Assembly (NCBI RefSeq): GCF_000014565.1
Contig: NC_008268.1
Coordinates: 1,377,001-1,441,000, forward strand
Direction: 5' to 3'
DNA from: Rhodococcus jostii RHA1
GTDB lineage: Bacteria; Actinomycetota; Actinomycetes; Mycobacteriales; Mycobacteriaceae
DNA length: 64,000 bases
Shown here: piece by piece, positions 35,176-43,598 of the stretch
Numbering within the stretch: the first letter of the stretch is position 1
How the letters are laid out: each line of letters starts with the position of its first letter
Notes under the pieces: model-generated
Databases searched by the model: none
The model's input: only the letters and a program-made list of their open reading frames with translations
Told to the model about the DNA's origin: nothing
Position numbers and translations under genes: made by a program

Positions 35176-36387
35176 ATGCGTGACGTCGTCATCTGCGAGC
35201 CCCTGCGAACGCCGGTCGGGCGCTTCGGCGGAGTGTTCAAGGACATCAACCCGCAGAGCCTCGCGGCCACCGTCATCACGGCGCTCGTCGAACGCACCGG
35301 CATCGAGGGCAGCCAGATCGACGACGTCATCCTGGGCCAGGCGTCCCCGGGCGGGGAAGCCCCGGCCATCGGCCGGATCGCGGCCCTCGACGCCGGACTC
35401 GGCATCGACGTCCCCGGCATGCAGGTGGATCGCCGCTGCGGATCCGGTCTGCAAGCGGTCATCACCGCCGTGCTCCAGGTGGCGTCCGGCGGCAATGATC
35501 TCGTCCTCGCCGGTGGCGCCGAATCCATGAGCCAGGCCGAGTTCTACACCAACCCGAACATCCGCTGGGGCGTCAAGGGCGAAGGCGTGCAACTCGCGGA
35601 CCGGCTCGCCCGCGCCCGCGTCACCGCCGGCGGTGCGAACTTCCCCGTGCCGGGCGGCATGATCGAGACCGCCGAAAACCTCCGCGCCGAGTTCGACATC
35701 AGCCGTGAGGACCAGGACGCGCTCGCCGTGCAATCGCACCAGCGTGCCGTCGCCGCACAGGACTCAGGACGCTTCGCCGAGGAGATCGTCGGAGTGACGG
35801 TGCCGCAACGCAAGTCGGACCCGCTCGTCGTCGACAAGGACGAGCATCCGCGCGCCGACACCACGGTGGAGTCGCTGTCGAAGCTCCGCGCCATCCGCTC
35901 CAAGATCGACTCCGCCTCCACCGTCACCGCCGGCAACGCCAGCGGGCAGAACGACGGTGCCGCCGTGTGCATCGTGACAACCGCCGAGAAGGCGAAGGAA
36001 CTCGGGCTGAAGCCCCTCGCCCGCATGGCGTCCTGGGCCGTGGCCGGCGTCCCGCCGCGCACCATGGGCATCGGCCCGGTGCCCGCCACGGAGAAGGCCC
36101 TCGGTCAGCTCGGACTGTCGCTGTCCGACATGGGTGTGATCGAACTGAACGAGGCCTTCGCCGCGCAGACCCTCGCCGTCCTCCGCAGCTGGGACCTCGA
36201 CCCCACCGACGAACGCCTCAACCCCAACGGATCCGGCATCTCCCTCGGACACCCCGTCGGCGCCACCGGCGGCCGCATTCTCGCCACCCTCCTGCGGGAG
36301 ATGGACCGTCGCGAATCCCGCTACGGGCTCGAGACCATGTGCATCGGCGGCGGCCAGGGCCTGGCTGCGGTGTTCGAGCGGGTCTGA
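35176..36387 (+). CDS. pcaF: Beta-ketoadipyl-CoA thiolase (acetyl-CoA acyltransferase)
   Basis: Final enzyme of the pathway, splitting 3-oxoadipyl-CoA into succinyl-CoA and acetyl-CoA. The thiolase has the nucleophilic cysteine in [11 protein letters not shown] (about residue 86), [13 protein letters not shown], the ELNEAFAAQ segment, the histidine in [17 protein letters not shown] and the closing cysteine in [10 protein letters not shown]. At 403 aa it has the normal length. I use the ATG at 35176 (MRDVVICEP), with AAAGG seven bases upstream; the ATG at 35161, behind GAGGAA, is nearly as good. It ends the plus-strand pca operon, followed by a hairpin. Confidence 0.92.
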   Translation: MRDVVICEPLRTPVGRFGGVFKDINPQSLAATVITALVERTGIEGSQIDDVILGQASPGGEAPAIGRIAALDAGLGIDVPGMQVDRRCGSGLQAVITAVLQVASGGNDLVLAGGAESMSQAEFYTNPNIRWGVKGEGVQLADRLARARVTAGGANFPVPGGMIETAENLRAEFDISREDQDALAVQSHQRAVAAQDSGRFAEEIVGVTVPQRKSDPLVVDKDEHPRADTTVESLSKLRAIRSKIDSASTVTAGNASGQNDGAAVCIVTTAEKAKELGLKPLARMASWAVAGVPPRTMGIGPVPATEKALGQLGLSLSDMGVIELNEAFAAQTLAVLRSWDLDPTDERLNPNGSGISLGHPVGATGGRILATLLREMDRRESRYGLETMCIGGGQGLAAVFERV

Positions 36388-36407
36388 TCCGGCGTCTTCG
36401 GTGCACG

Positions 36408-36442
36408 CATCGGCGGGCAGGCTTCGTGCCCGCCCGCCGATG
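36408..36442. terminator. Hairpin terminator after pcaF
   Basis: CATCGGCGGGC (36408-36418) and GCCCGCCGATG (36432-36442) form a perfect 11-bp stem, extendable inside by GGGCA/TGCCC-type pairing. It lies 21 bases after the pcaF stop and also serves the convergent phosphoesterase gene. No T-run is present. Confidence 0.7.
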
Positions 36443-36498
36443 TTCGTTCCGGGCCGAGAATGCACGTCCACGGCTGCGTCACGCAACAGCCGGGCTCG

Positions 36499-36990
36499 TC
36501 ACAGCCGGTGCAATTCGACGTCGCCGAGTTCCCCGTCCCGGGCGGTGGCGGTCATGTACGTGCAGTGCGGCTGGCGCCGTCGGTCGGTCGGCGATCCCGG
36601 GTTCAGCAGTCGCAGACCGGTTTCCGTGGTGGTGTCCCAGGGGATGTGGCTGTGCCCGAAGATCAGGACGTCGGTGTCCCGATAGGCGGCGGACATCCGT
36701 TTCTCCCTGCCTGCGGAGGCCCCGGTCTCGTGCACGACGGTAATGCGCACCCCGGCCAGCGTCACGTCCGCCCGCTCGGGCATCAGGGCGCGCAGGTCGT
36801 CGCCGTCGTTGTTGCCCCAGCACGCCACGAGCCGCGCCGATCGCGCCTGCAGCGCCTCGAATGTGGGGAGATCGACCCAGTCGCCGGCGTGGATCACCAC
36901 GTCCGCGCGGTCGACCTCGTCCCACACCCGGGCGGGCAGGTCGCGCGCCCGTTTCGGGACATGGGTGTCGGCCAGCAGCAATAACCTCAC
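36499..36990 (-). CDS. Metallophosphoesterase (YfcE/MJ0936-type)
   Basis: A compact 163-aa calcineurin-like phosphoesterase. The metal-binding blocks are visible in order: LLLADTHVP (D-x-H), VIHAGDWVDL (GD), ACWGNNDGDD (GNxD), VHETG in place of the usual GH-x motif, and LIFGHSHIP (GHTH-like). Such enzymes are broad phosphodiesterases with mostly unknown natural substrates. The ATG at 36990 opens the frame without a strong ribosome site. The gene lies alone between pcaF and the repeat-bearing gap. Confidence 0.82.
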   Translation of the reverse strand: MRLLLLADTHVPKRARDLPARVWDEVDRADVVIHAGDWVDLPTFEALQARSARLVACWGNNDGDDLRALMPERADVTLAGVRITVVHETGASAGREKRMSAAYRDTDVLIFGHSHIPWDTTTETGLRLLNPGSPTDRRRQPHCTYMTATARDGELGDVELHRL

Positions 36991-37011
36991 GGTCCCAGTC
37001 TGCGCGAATCC

Positions 37012-37095
37012 GCACCCTTTCTCTGCATCCGCACCCGTTTTCGCGTGCGAAAAGTGGTGCAGGTGCAGAAATGGGGTGCAGGTGCAGAAGTGGGC
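37012..37095. repeat. Imperfect long palindrome with tandem 19-bp repeats
   Basis: Two 33-base arms (37012-37044 and 37047-37079) pair at 26 of 33 positions around a two-base centre, forming one long hairpin. The right arm contains GGTGCAGGTGCAGAAATGG, and a second copy with one change follows directly (period 19, from 37056 and 37075). The element fills most of the gap between the dehydrogenase stop and the phosphoesterase start, both on minus. It may act as a terminator or be a dispersed REP-like element. Confidence 0.6.
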
Positions 37096-37106
37096 AGACG
37101 CGGCGT

Positions 37107-38021
37107 TTACGCGCCCGCGAGCGCGGCGGCGTCCTCTGCCTGCAACAGCAGACCCATGTGCTCACGCATCCGCTGCGCGTCCGGCTCGAGGCCGGTGAAG
37201 ATCCGGAAGGAATCGACGGCCTGACCGATGGTCATGCCGATTCCGCTGAGGGTCCGGGCACCGATCTCGCGGGCGCGGGCGAGGAGTTCGGTTTCGGCGG
37301 GACGGTAGACGACGTCCGCGACCCACAGGTCGGGGCGCAGCAGTGCGGCGTCGAGTGCCATGCCGGGGTGGGCCGCCATGCCGATCGGCGTCGCGTGGAT
37401 GAGGCCCTGGGCCGCACCGACCGCGGCGGGAACGGCGGAGAGGTCGCCGGCCGCGATTTCCCGGTCCGGGAACAGTTCGGCAAGCGAGTCGCGCAGATCC
37501 TTCGACCGCGCGGCGTCGGCGTCGATGATCGTGAAGTGTCCGACACCGCGGGTGAGCGCGGCGTAGGCGACGGCCGCGCCGGCGCCGCCCGCCCCGAGTT
37601 GCACGACGTGGTTCATGGGCGCGCCTTCGAGGCCCTCGTCCATGTTGCGCGCGAATCCGGACCAGTCGGTGTTGTGGCCGATCAGGCGCCCGCCTTCGAT
37701 GTGGACCGTGTTGACCGCGCCGAGCTTGCGGGCGTCGTCGGACAGGTCGTCGAGGAGCGGAATGACGGCCTGCTTGCAGGGGTGGGTGATGTTGAGCCCG
37801 TTGAACCCGAGGAGCTTGGCGGCTGAGAGGAGCTGCGGCAGCCCCTCGACGCCCATGCCCAGCGTGTCGAGGTCGAGGATCCGGTAGACGTACCCGACGC
37901 CCTGCGCGCGACCCTCGGCCTCGTGGAGCGGCGGGGTCAGCGATTTCGAGATCCCGGTGCCGATCAGACCGCACAGGTACGACGGGCGAGCGGTGGGGGC
38001 ATCGAGGTCACGAGAGGTCAT
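37107..38021 (-). CDS. qsuD: Quinate/shikimate dehydrogenase
   Basis: A 304-aa AroE-superfamily enzyme. The N-terminal substrate domain has LTPPLHEAEGRAQG and GFNGLNITHPCKQAVIPLLDDL with the catalytic lysine, and GHNTDWSGFARNMDEG. The NAD(P) domain has QLGAGGAGAAVAYA, then the acidic residue in FTIIDADAARS, which suggests NAD over NADP. From memory it resembles QsuD of Corynebacterium glutamicum more than biosynthetic AroE. The ATG at 38021 is used; a GTG at 38030 is possible. It is divergent from a TetR gene and near an MHS transporter and the pca genes, fitting a catabolic role that feeds dehydroshikimate to protocatechuate. The required dehydratase is not in the window. Confidence 0.8.
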   Translation of the reverse strand: MTSRDLDAPTARPSYLCGLIGTGISKSLTPPLHEAEGRAQGVGYVYRILDLDTLGMGVEGLPQLLSAAKLLGFNGLNITHPCKQAVIPLLDDLSDDARKLGAVNTVHIEGGRLIGHNTDWSGFARNMDEGLEGAPMNHVVQLGAGGAGAAVAYAALTRGVGHFTIIDADAARSKDLRDSLAELFPDREIAAGDLSAVPAAVGAAQGLIHATPIGMAAHPGMALDAALLRPDLWVADVVYRPAETELLARAREIGARTLSGIGMTIGQAVDSFRIFTGLEPDAQRMREHMGLLLQAEDAAALAGA

Positions 38022-38055
38022 GGCGATCACTTCCGGGAGAGGGCTGAGAGCTAAT

Positions 38056-38073
38056 TAACTATCTAGTGAGTTA
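38056..38073. promoter_or_regulatory. Putative TetR operator in the qsuD-tetR divergent region
   Basis: TAACTATCTAGTGAGTTA is an 18-bp inverted repeat (7 of 9 arm positions paired) in an AT-rich island between the two divergent starts. A copy of the left half, TAACTATTT, recurs at 38812-38820 just upstream of the transporter promoter. Both would suit control by the TetR protein encoded here. Confidence 0.5.
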
Positions 38074-38131
38074 TGTCACGGTAGCATACCTCCATACCGC
38101 GCGGAAGACAGCACAGGCAGGAGTTTCACCG

Positions 38132-38809
38132 ATGACACGAAGCGAGACGACGGGCGCGACCTCCGAGAAGGAGACGGTCAAACGGACCCGCAACCCCGAG
38201 AAGACCCGGGAGAACATCCTGCGGGTGGCGATGACGGAATTCGCCGACAAGGGGCTGACCGGCGCCCGCATCGACGAGATCGCGGCGAAGACCGCCACCA
38301 CGAAGCGGATGCTCTACTACTACTTCGGCGACAAGGAGGGGCTGTACCGGGCAGTCCTGCAGCGGGCCTACGAGGAGATCCGCTACGAGGAGTCCCAGCT
38401 CGACGTCGACCACCTCGAGCCGACCGAGGCGATCCGGGCGCTCGCCGAGCTGACGTTCGACCATCACGAGGCTCACCCGGACTTCATCCGTCTCGTCGCG
38501 ATCGAGAACACGAACCGCGGCGTCAACCTCGTCCGGGCCGAGGGACTCCCCGAGACGCAGGCGCCGGCGATTCGCACGCTCGAGCGGATCCTCCAACGAG
38601 GGCAGGAGGCGGGCATCTTCCGCACCGACACGACGGCACTCGACATCCACATGCTCATCAGCTCGTACTGCGTCTTCCGGGTGGCCAATCGGTACACGTT
38701 CAAGGCGCTGTTCGACTGGGATCTCACCGGCGCGGAGAACCGCCCCCACCTGCGCGCGATGATCGGCGACGTCGTCCTGGCCTACCTGCAGCAGCCCGGG
38801 AAAGTATGA
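38132..38809 (+). CDS. TetR family transcriptional regulator
   Basis: A 225-aa regulator with the N-terminal TetR helix-turn-helix (about residues 18-65): TRENILRVAMTEFADKGLTG, then IDEIAAKTATTKRMLYYYFGDKEGLY. The C-terminal ligand domain is all-helical (PEAIRAL-like, AHPDFIRLVAIENTNRG). The ATG at 38132 has GCAGGAG eight bases upstream; the frame opens earlier at 38066 without support. It is flanked by qsuD (divergent) and the MHS transporter (same strand), so it probably senses quinate, shikimate or a derived aromatic acid. Confidence 0.88.
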   Translation: MTRSETTGATSEKETVKRTRNPEKTRENILRVAMTEFADKGLTGARIDEIAAKTATTKRMLYYYFGDKEGLYRAVLQRAYEEIRYEESQLDVDHLEPTEAIRALAELTFDHHEAHPDFIRLVAIENTNRGVNLVRAEGLPETQAPAIRTLERILQRGQEAGIFRTDTTALDIHMLISSYCVFRVANRYTFKALFDWDLTGAENRPHLRAMIGDVVLAYLQQPGKV

Positions 38810-38829
38810 ACTAACTATTTCGACCATTA

Positions 38830-38858
38830 TTGACGCGAGGCTGTGACCTGGGTTACCT
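38830..38858 (+). promoter_or_regulatory. Putative promoter of the MHS transporter gene
   Basis: TTGACG (38830-38835) and TTACCT (38853-38858) are 17 bases apart, about 70 bases upstream of the ATG. The TAACTATTT half-site lies ten bases before the -35. Confidence 0.5.
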
Positions 38859-38931
38859 TGCTTCTACGACCTACGAACACCTGCTCTTCCGAGCCGCCAG
38901 TGTTCACATTCCTCGCTCCCCAGGAGTATCG

Positions 38932-40332
38932 ATGACCATCGACTACGGCACCGGCGCCTCCGGTCGAAACGGTGACGGCAAAGGCCGCTCCTCCGTCGAC
39001 CCCAACGCTGACCCCACCAACGCGAAGAAGGCCGCGAAGGCCGCCTTCTTCGGCAGCCTGCTCGAGTACTACGACTTCTACATCTTCGCCTCGGCTGCTG
39101 CGTTGGTGTTCCCGCACGTGTTCTTCGAGGGATCGAAGAACCCGCTGCTGCTGTCGCTGGCCACCTTCGGCATCTCCTACATCGCGCGTCCGATCGGCGC
39201 CGTGTTCGTCGGACACTTCGGCGACCGGGCCGGACGCAAGAAGGTGATGATGTTCTGCCTGGTTCTCATGGGCGTCGTCACGTTCCTGATCGGCTGTCTG
39301 CCGTCGTCCGAGCAGGCCGGGATGGTCGGACCGGTGCTGCTGGTGCTGCTGCGTATCTGCCAGGGCGTTTCCGCGGCCGGCGAACAGTCGGGTGCGGGCT
39401 CGCTCACCCTCGAGCACTCCCCCGCCCACCGTCGCGGCTTCTTCTGCAGTTGGACGCTCACCGGTACCCAGGCCGGCTTCATCGTCGCGAGCCTCGCGTT
39501 CATCCCCGTCGCGGCGCTGCCCGACGAGACCCTCTACAGCTGGGGCTGGCGTGTGCCGTTCTGGTGCAGCCTGCTCGTCCTCGTCGTCGCCTACATCGTG
39601 CGTCGCAAGCTCGAAGAGCCCGAGATCTTCATCGCCAACAAGGAAGCCCTGGACGAGGCGCCCGCCCCGCTCCCCGTCGTCGACCTCTTCCGCACGCACT
39701 GGCGTGACGTTCTCCGCGTGGTCTTCTGCGCCTTCATCGCCGTCGTCAGCACCGTGTTCTCCGTGTTCGGCCTCGCCTACGCCACCACCCCCGAAATCGG
39801 GATGAGCCGCACGACCATGCTGTGGGTCGCGATCGCCGCCAACACGGTGGCCCTGGTCTCGCAGCCGCTGCTCGGCATGCTGTCCGACCGGATCGGCCGC
39901 AAGCCGGTGTTCATCGGTGGCGCGATCGGTTCGTCCGCCGGAATCTTCCTGTACTTCGCCGCGATCGGCACCGGCAACGTGGCGATGATCTTCTTCGCGG
40001 GCATCCTGCTGATGGGTGGCGTCTACGCCGGGACCAACGCCATCTGGCCGGCGTTCTACGCCGAGATGTTCTCGTCACGGGTTCGCTACTCCGGCATGGC
40101 GATCGGCACGCAGCTCGGTTTCGCGCTCGCCGGATTCGCACCGACCATCGCCCAGGCACTGCGCGGCGCCGATCCCAAGAACTGGGTGCCGGTGGCGATC
40201 TTCACCGCCGTCTGCGCGCTCATCGCCGCGGCCTCTGCCTCCACGGCGAAGGAGAACTCCCGTACTCCGCTGCTCGACCTCGACAAGGAGGACGTCGCGC
40301 TCACGAAGGCGAAAGCGAACGCGAAGGTCTGA
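38932..40332 (+). CDS. MHS family MFS transporter (shikimate/quinate-type proton symporter)
   Basis: A 466-aa carrier with 12 predicted membrane helices. Metabolite:H+ symporter hallmarks are AAFFGSLLEYYDFYIFASAAAL in helix 1, the GHFGDRAGRKKVMMF loop 2-3 motif, RICQGVSAAGEQSGAG in helix 4 and LSDRIGRKPVF in the central repeat. The ATG at 38932 follows CAGGAG. Its neighbours, a quinate/shikimate dehydrogenase and protocatechuate genes, suggest uptake of shikimate, quinate or protocatechuate, though MHS carriers also move betaines and dicarboxylates. Confidence 0.87.
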   Translation: MTIDYGTGASGRNGDGKGRSSVDPNADPTNAKKAAKAAFFGSLLEYYDFYIFASAAALVFPHVFFEGSKNPLLLSLATFGISYIARPIGAVFVGHFGDRAGRKKVMMFCLVLMGVVTFLIGCLPSSEQAGMVGPVLLVLLRICQGVSAAGEQSGAGSLTLEHSPAHRRGFFCSWTLTGTQAGFIVASLAFIPVAALPDETLYSWGWRVPFWCSLLVLVVAYIVRRKLEEPEIFIANKEALDEAPAPLPVVDLFRTHWRDVLRVVFCAFIAVVSTVFSVFGLAYATTPEIGMSRTTMLWVAIAANTVALVSQPLLGMLSDRIGRKPVFIGGAIGSSAGIFLYFAAIGTGNVAMIFFAGILLMGGVYAGTNAIWPAFYAEMFSSRVRYSGMAIGTQLGFALAGFAPTIAQALRGADPKNWVPVAIFTAVCALIAAASASTAKENSRTPLLDLDKEDVALTKAKANAKV

Positions 40333-40352
40333 TCAACTCGGAAACGAACGAT

Positions 40353-40376
40353 GCGCCCGGCACGTGTGCCGGGCGC
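40353..40376. terminator. Perfect palindrome terminator between convergent genes
   Basis: An 11-bp perfect stem (40353-40363 with 40366-40376) with a two-base centre, flanked by further partly complementary bases, lies between the MHS transporter (plus) and the sugar ABC ATPase (minus). It probably ends both transcripts. Confidence 0.72.
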
Positions 40377-40392
40377 GTCGTCGTGTCGGTGG

Positions 40393-41208
40393 CTAACGCC
40401 GCAGTTCGTGGGTGAGTGCTTCGAGTTCGTCGCCGCCGGCCATTTGCTGGGTGAGTTCTTCGAGGCTGATCTCGTCGAAGGTGCAGTCCAGTTTCTGCCG
40501 GCCGCGGTTGAGGAGGACGAAGTGGTCGCCGACCATGTAGGCGTGGTGCGGGTTGTGGGTGATGAACACGACCCCGAAGCCCTGTTCCTTGGCGGCGGAG
40601 ATGTAGCGCAGCACCATCCCGGACTGCTTGACGCCGAGGGCGGCGGTGGGCTCGTCGAGGATCAGGACGCGGGCGCCGAAGAAGATCGCCCGGGCGATCG
40701 CCACGCACTGGCGTTGACCGCCGGACAGCGAGCCGATGGGGGCGTCGACGTCGGGCAGCTCGATGCCCATCTTCGACAACTCGGACATCGTGGTGGCGCG
40801 CATTCCGTTCGCGTCGAGGGACTTGAACGGTCCCTTCCGCAGTTCCTGGCCGAGGAAGAAGTTCCGCCACACCGGCATCAGCGACACCACCGCCAGGTCC
40901 TGGTAGACGGTGGCGATGCCCTTGGACAGGGCCTCCTTCGGTGAGCCGAAGGTGAGGGCCTCGCCGTCGACGAGCAACTCCCCCTCACTCTGCTGGTGCA
41001 GGCCGGCGATGATCTTGATCAGGGTGGACTTGCCGGCCCCGTTGTCGCCGAGGACACCGGTGACCTCCCCGGCCCGCACCCGCAGGTTGATGTCCTGCAG
41101 GGCGATGATGTTGCCGTACTGCTTGCCGACGTGTTTGAGTTCGATCAGCGGGATCTTGTCGCCACCACCGGGTTCGGTATCGACGGGAAGTTGTTCGATG
41201 GTACTCAT
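40393..41208 (-). CDS. Sugar ABC transporter ATP-binding protein
   Basis: A 271-aa single-cassette ATPase energising sugar import. Walker A is GDNGAGKSTLIK, the signature is LSGGQRQ, Walker B is VLILDEPTAALG, and the switch histidine lies in VVFITHN. Only one nucleotide-binding domain is present, unlike the double-cassette RbsA/MglA proteins, and as in the FrcA type. The ATG at 41208 is five bases after the permease stop. With the permease and binding protein on the same strand it forms a complete importer. Adjacent iolR and iol genes suggest inositol or another cyclitol as substrate. Confidence 0.88.
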   Translation of the reverse strand: MSTIEQLPVDTEPGGGDKIPLIELKHVGKQYGNIIALQDINLRVRAGEVTGVLGDNGAGKSTLIKIIAGLHQQSEGELLVDGEALTFGSPKEALSKGIATVYQDLAVVSLMPVWRNFFLGQELRKGPFKSLDANGMRATTMSELSKMGIELPDVDAPIGSLSGGQRQCVAIARAIFFGARVLILDEPTAALGVKQSGMVLRYISAAKEQGFGVVFITHNPHHAYMVGDHFVLLNRGRQKLDCTFDEISLEELTQQMAGGDELEALTHELRR

Positions 41209-41213
41209 ACCGG

Positions 41214-42272
41214 TCACCTCTTGGCGGCGTAGTTGCGGAAGGCATTGTTGGCGATGACCGCGAACAGCAGCATCGCGCCGAGGAAGAACTTGAACCAGTC
41301 CGGGTTCCAGCCGGCGTAGACGATGCCCTGGTTCGTCATGCCGAAGATGAACGCGCCGATCGCGGCGCCGATCGCGGTGCCGTACCCGCCGGTGAGCAGG
41401 CAGCCGCCGATGACCGCGGCGATGATGTAGAGGAACTCGTTGCCGATGCCCTGCCCGGACTGGACGGTGTTGAACGAGAACAGCAGGTGCATCCCGACGA
41501 ACCAGGCGGCGAACCCGACGGTCATGAACAACCCGATCTTGACCTTGGTGACCGGGACGCCGATGGCGCGGGCGGAGTCCTGGTTGCCGCCGACGGCGAA
41601 GATCCAGTTCCCGATCCGGGTCTTGAACAGCACCCAGGTGGCGATCGCGGTGAACAGCAGCCACCAGAGCACGGTGATCCGCACCGACACCCCGCCGACC
41701 TCGAAGGAGGACGCGAACACCTTCTTCGCCGAGTCGAACCCGGCCATGTCGGACACGCTGGGGGTGGCGACCTGCCCGGTGATCAGTTTGGTGACCGCCA
41801 GGTTGATGCCGGTGAGCATCAGAAACGAGCTCAGCGTGATCAGGAAGCTGGGGATCTTCGTCTTCATCACCAGGTACCCGTTGAAGAACCCGACCGCCAG
41901 CGAGACGACGAGGGCGAGGGCGGCGCCGGCCCACAGGTTCAGGTGCAGGTTGTAGGCGATCATCGACGCCGCCAGGGAGCTGGTGGTGACGGCGACGCCG
42001 GCGGAGAGGTCGAATTCCCCGCCGATCATCAGCAGCGCGACCGCGCACGCCATGATCCCGATCGTGGAGGAGGCGTAGAGCACCGTGGCGAGGGCTTCGG
42101 GGCTGCGGAACGGGGGTGCAACGACCATGAAGAAGATGAAGATGGCGATCGCACCGAACAGGGAACCGATCTCGGGACGGACCAGCAGACGCTGCAGGCG
42201 TTTCTGCTCCTTCACCCGCTCGTCGTGGACGACCTTGTGACTGGCAAGGTCCAGATCTTGCTGTGTGGACAT
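41214..42272 (-). CDS. Sugar ABC transporter permease
   Basis: A 352-aa BPD_transp_2-type permease with eight or more hydrophobic helices, for example IGSLFGAIAIFIFFMVVAPPF and GIMACAVALLMIGGEFDLSAG. The EFDLSAG and GNQDSARAIGVPVTKVKI cytoplasmic loops are typical of RbsC/XylH-like permeases. GAGAGGAAATC precedes the ATG at 42272; the frame is open 84 bases further. The gene sits between the substrate-binding gene and the ATPase on the minus strand. A GC-rich hairpin (42362-42377) lies in the 139-bp gap before it and could lower its expression relative to the binding protein. Confidence 0.88.
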   Translation of the reverse strand: MSTQQDLDLASHKVVHDERVKEQKRLQRLLVRPEIGSLFGAIAIFIFFMVVAPPFRSPEALATVLYASSTIGIMACAVALLMIGGEFDLSAGVAVTTSSLAASMIAYNLHLNLWAGAALALVVSLAVGFFNGYLVMKTKIPSFLITLSSFLMLTGINLAVTKLITGQVATPSVSDMAGFDSAKKVFASSFEVGGVSVRITVLWWLLFTAIATWVLFKTRIGNWIFAVGGNQDSARAIGVPVTKVKIGLFMTVGFAAWFVGMHLLFSFNTVQSGQGIGNEFLYIIAAVIGGCLLTGGYGTAIGAAIGAFIFGMTNQGIVYAGWNPDWFKFFLGAMLLFAVIANNAFRNYAAKR

Positions 42273-42411
42273 GATTTCCTCTCCGCGCCGGTGGATCTCA
42301 GCGTTGTGCGGTGCCGGCCGGTCGTGCGACCGGGTCGATGGTGATGGTGTGTGCATGAGATGGACCCACCGGGGTCCGGATCGTGTGCCCTGACATGTGA
42401 TCGACCGCCGA

Positions 42412-43410
42412 TCAGCGGGTGCCGGCCTTGGCGTACTCGGCGACCTTGTCGATGTTGGACTTGTCGATGAACGACGGCCCGGTCAGAGTCGGTCCGCCAC
42501 CGCCGATGACGTTGCCGTTGTTGAGGTAGAGCCACAGCGAATCGATCGCCAGGTAACCCTGCAGGTACGGCTGCTGGTCGATGGCCCACTGCACGCTGCC
42601 GTCCGAGATGGCGTCGACGAGTGCCGCGTTGGTGTCGAACGTGTACACCTTGGCCGGGCTGCCCGCGTTACCGACCGACTGCACGGCGGTGAGAGCGATC
42701 GGGGCGCCGAGCGTGAGCACACCGTCGATGGACGGGTCCTGCTGGAGCTTGGCGGCGATCGTCGAGTTCACCGACGGCATGTCCTCACCGTTCACGTTGA
42801 GGGTCTCGAACGTGCCGCGGAAGGTCTGCTTGGCGCCGGCGCAACGTGATTCGAGCTGAATCTGGCCCTGCTGCTGGATGACGCAGATGACGTGCTTGGC
42901 ACCGTCCCCGTTCAGCCGGTTCCCCGCGGCCTGGCCGGCGATGGTCTCGTCCTGCCCGAAGTACTGGGTGGCACCCATGTCTTTCCAGGCTCCGTATCCG
43001 GCGTTGAACGCGGAGATCGGGATGCCTGCGTCCTGCGCGCTCTTGACGGCGGGTGCCATCGCCTCGGGGGTGGCGAGGGTGAGCGCGAGCCCGTCGACCT
43101 TGGAGTCGATGGCCGTCTGCACGAGGTTGGCCTGGTTGGGGGCCTGCGGGTCGGAGGAGTACTTCAGTTCCACGTTGTCCTTGTCGGCGGCATCCTGCGC
43201 GCCCGTGCGGATCAGGTCCCAGAACGTGTCGCCCGGTGCCGCGTGCGTGACCATCGCGATCGTGATGCGCGGGGTGTCGGCGGTGCCCGCGCCGATCCCG
43301 GACCCGCTGCTGTCCGGCTTGCCTCCGGTGCTCGAGCACGCCGCGAGGCTCATCACCAGGGCACTCGCGCAGGCCAGTACCGCCACGCGACGCCGGTTGG
43401 GGAAGTTCAT
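42412..43410 (-). CDS. Sugar ABC transporter substrate-binding lipoprotein
   Basis: A 332-aa RbsB-type periplasmic-binding protein. The signal peptide ends in the lipobox LAAC (VMSLAACSS), so Cys25 is probably lipidated. The mature part has the two-lobe type I fold segments ITIAMVTHAAPGDTFWDLI, SKVDGLALTLATPEAMAPAV and DGVLTLGAPIALTAVQSVG. It is the first gene of the importer operon, with a promoter and TGTC-N2-GACA site upstream. Inositol or a related polyol is the likely ligand because of the neighbouring iol genes. Confidence 0.9.
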   Translation of the reverse strand: MNFPNRRRVAVLACASALVMSLAACSSTGGKPDSSGSGIGAGTADTPRITIAMVTHAAPGDTFWDLIRTGAQDAADKDNVELKYSSDPQAPNQANLVQTAIDSKVDGLALTLATPEAMAPAVKSAQDAGIPISAFNAGYGAWKDMGATQYFGQDETIAGQAAGNRLNGDGAKHVICVIQQQGQIQLESRCAGAKQTFRGTFETLNVNGEDMPSVNSTIAAKLQQDPSIDGVLTLGAPIALTAVQSVGNAGSPAKVYTFDTNAALVDAISDGSVQWAIDQQPYLQGYLAIDSLWLYLNNGNVIGGGGPTLTGPSFIDKSNIDKVAEYAKAGTR

Positions 43411-43467
43411 CTGCTTTTCCTCTCGGGGGGACGAACGGCCCGGTGACGTCTTGGCCGTATGCCTTAG

Positions 43468-43496
43468 ATGTAATACGCGTCACACCCGAAAGTCAA
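43468..43496 (-). promoter_or_regulatory. Promoter of the sugar ABC importer operon
   Basis: On the minus strand TTGACT (43496-43491) and TTACAT (43473-43468) are exactly 17 bases apart, about 60 bases upstream of the binding-protein start. This is the best promoter match in the window. Confidence 0.6.
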
Positions 43497-43501
43497 TAGT
43501 T

Positions 43502-43511
43502 TGTCTGGACA
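43502..43511. promoter_or_regulatory. IolR-like operator upstream of the importer promoter
   Basis: TGTCTGGACA, a TGTC-N2-GACA palindrome, lies five bases upstream of the -35. The same element occurs at 45827-45836 upstream of iolC. It resembles, from memory, the core reported for the GntR-type IolR of Corynebacterium glutamicum. Confidence 0.5.
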
Positions 43512-43598
43512 TTAGGACCACAGATCAAATGCGCGGACATGGGTGTCCCCGCCGTCGGCCCGGAAATCGATCGGATGCGTGGACGGATGAAGGCGCGC

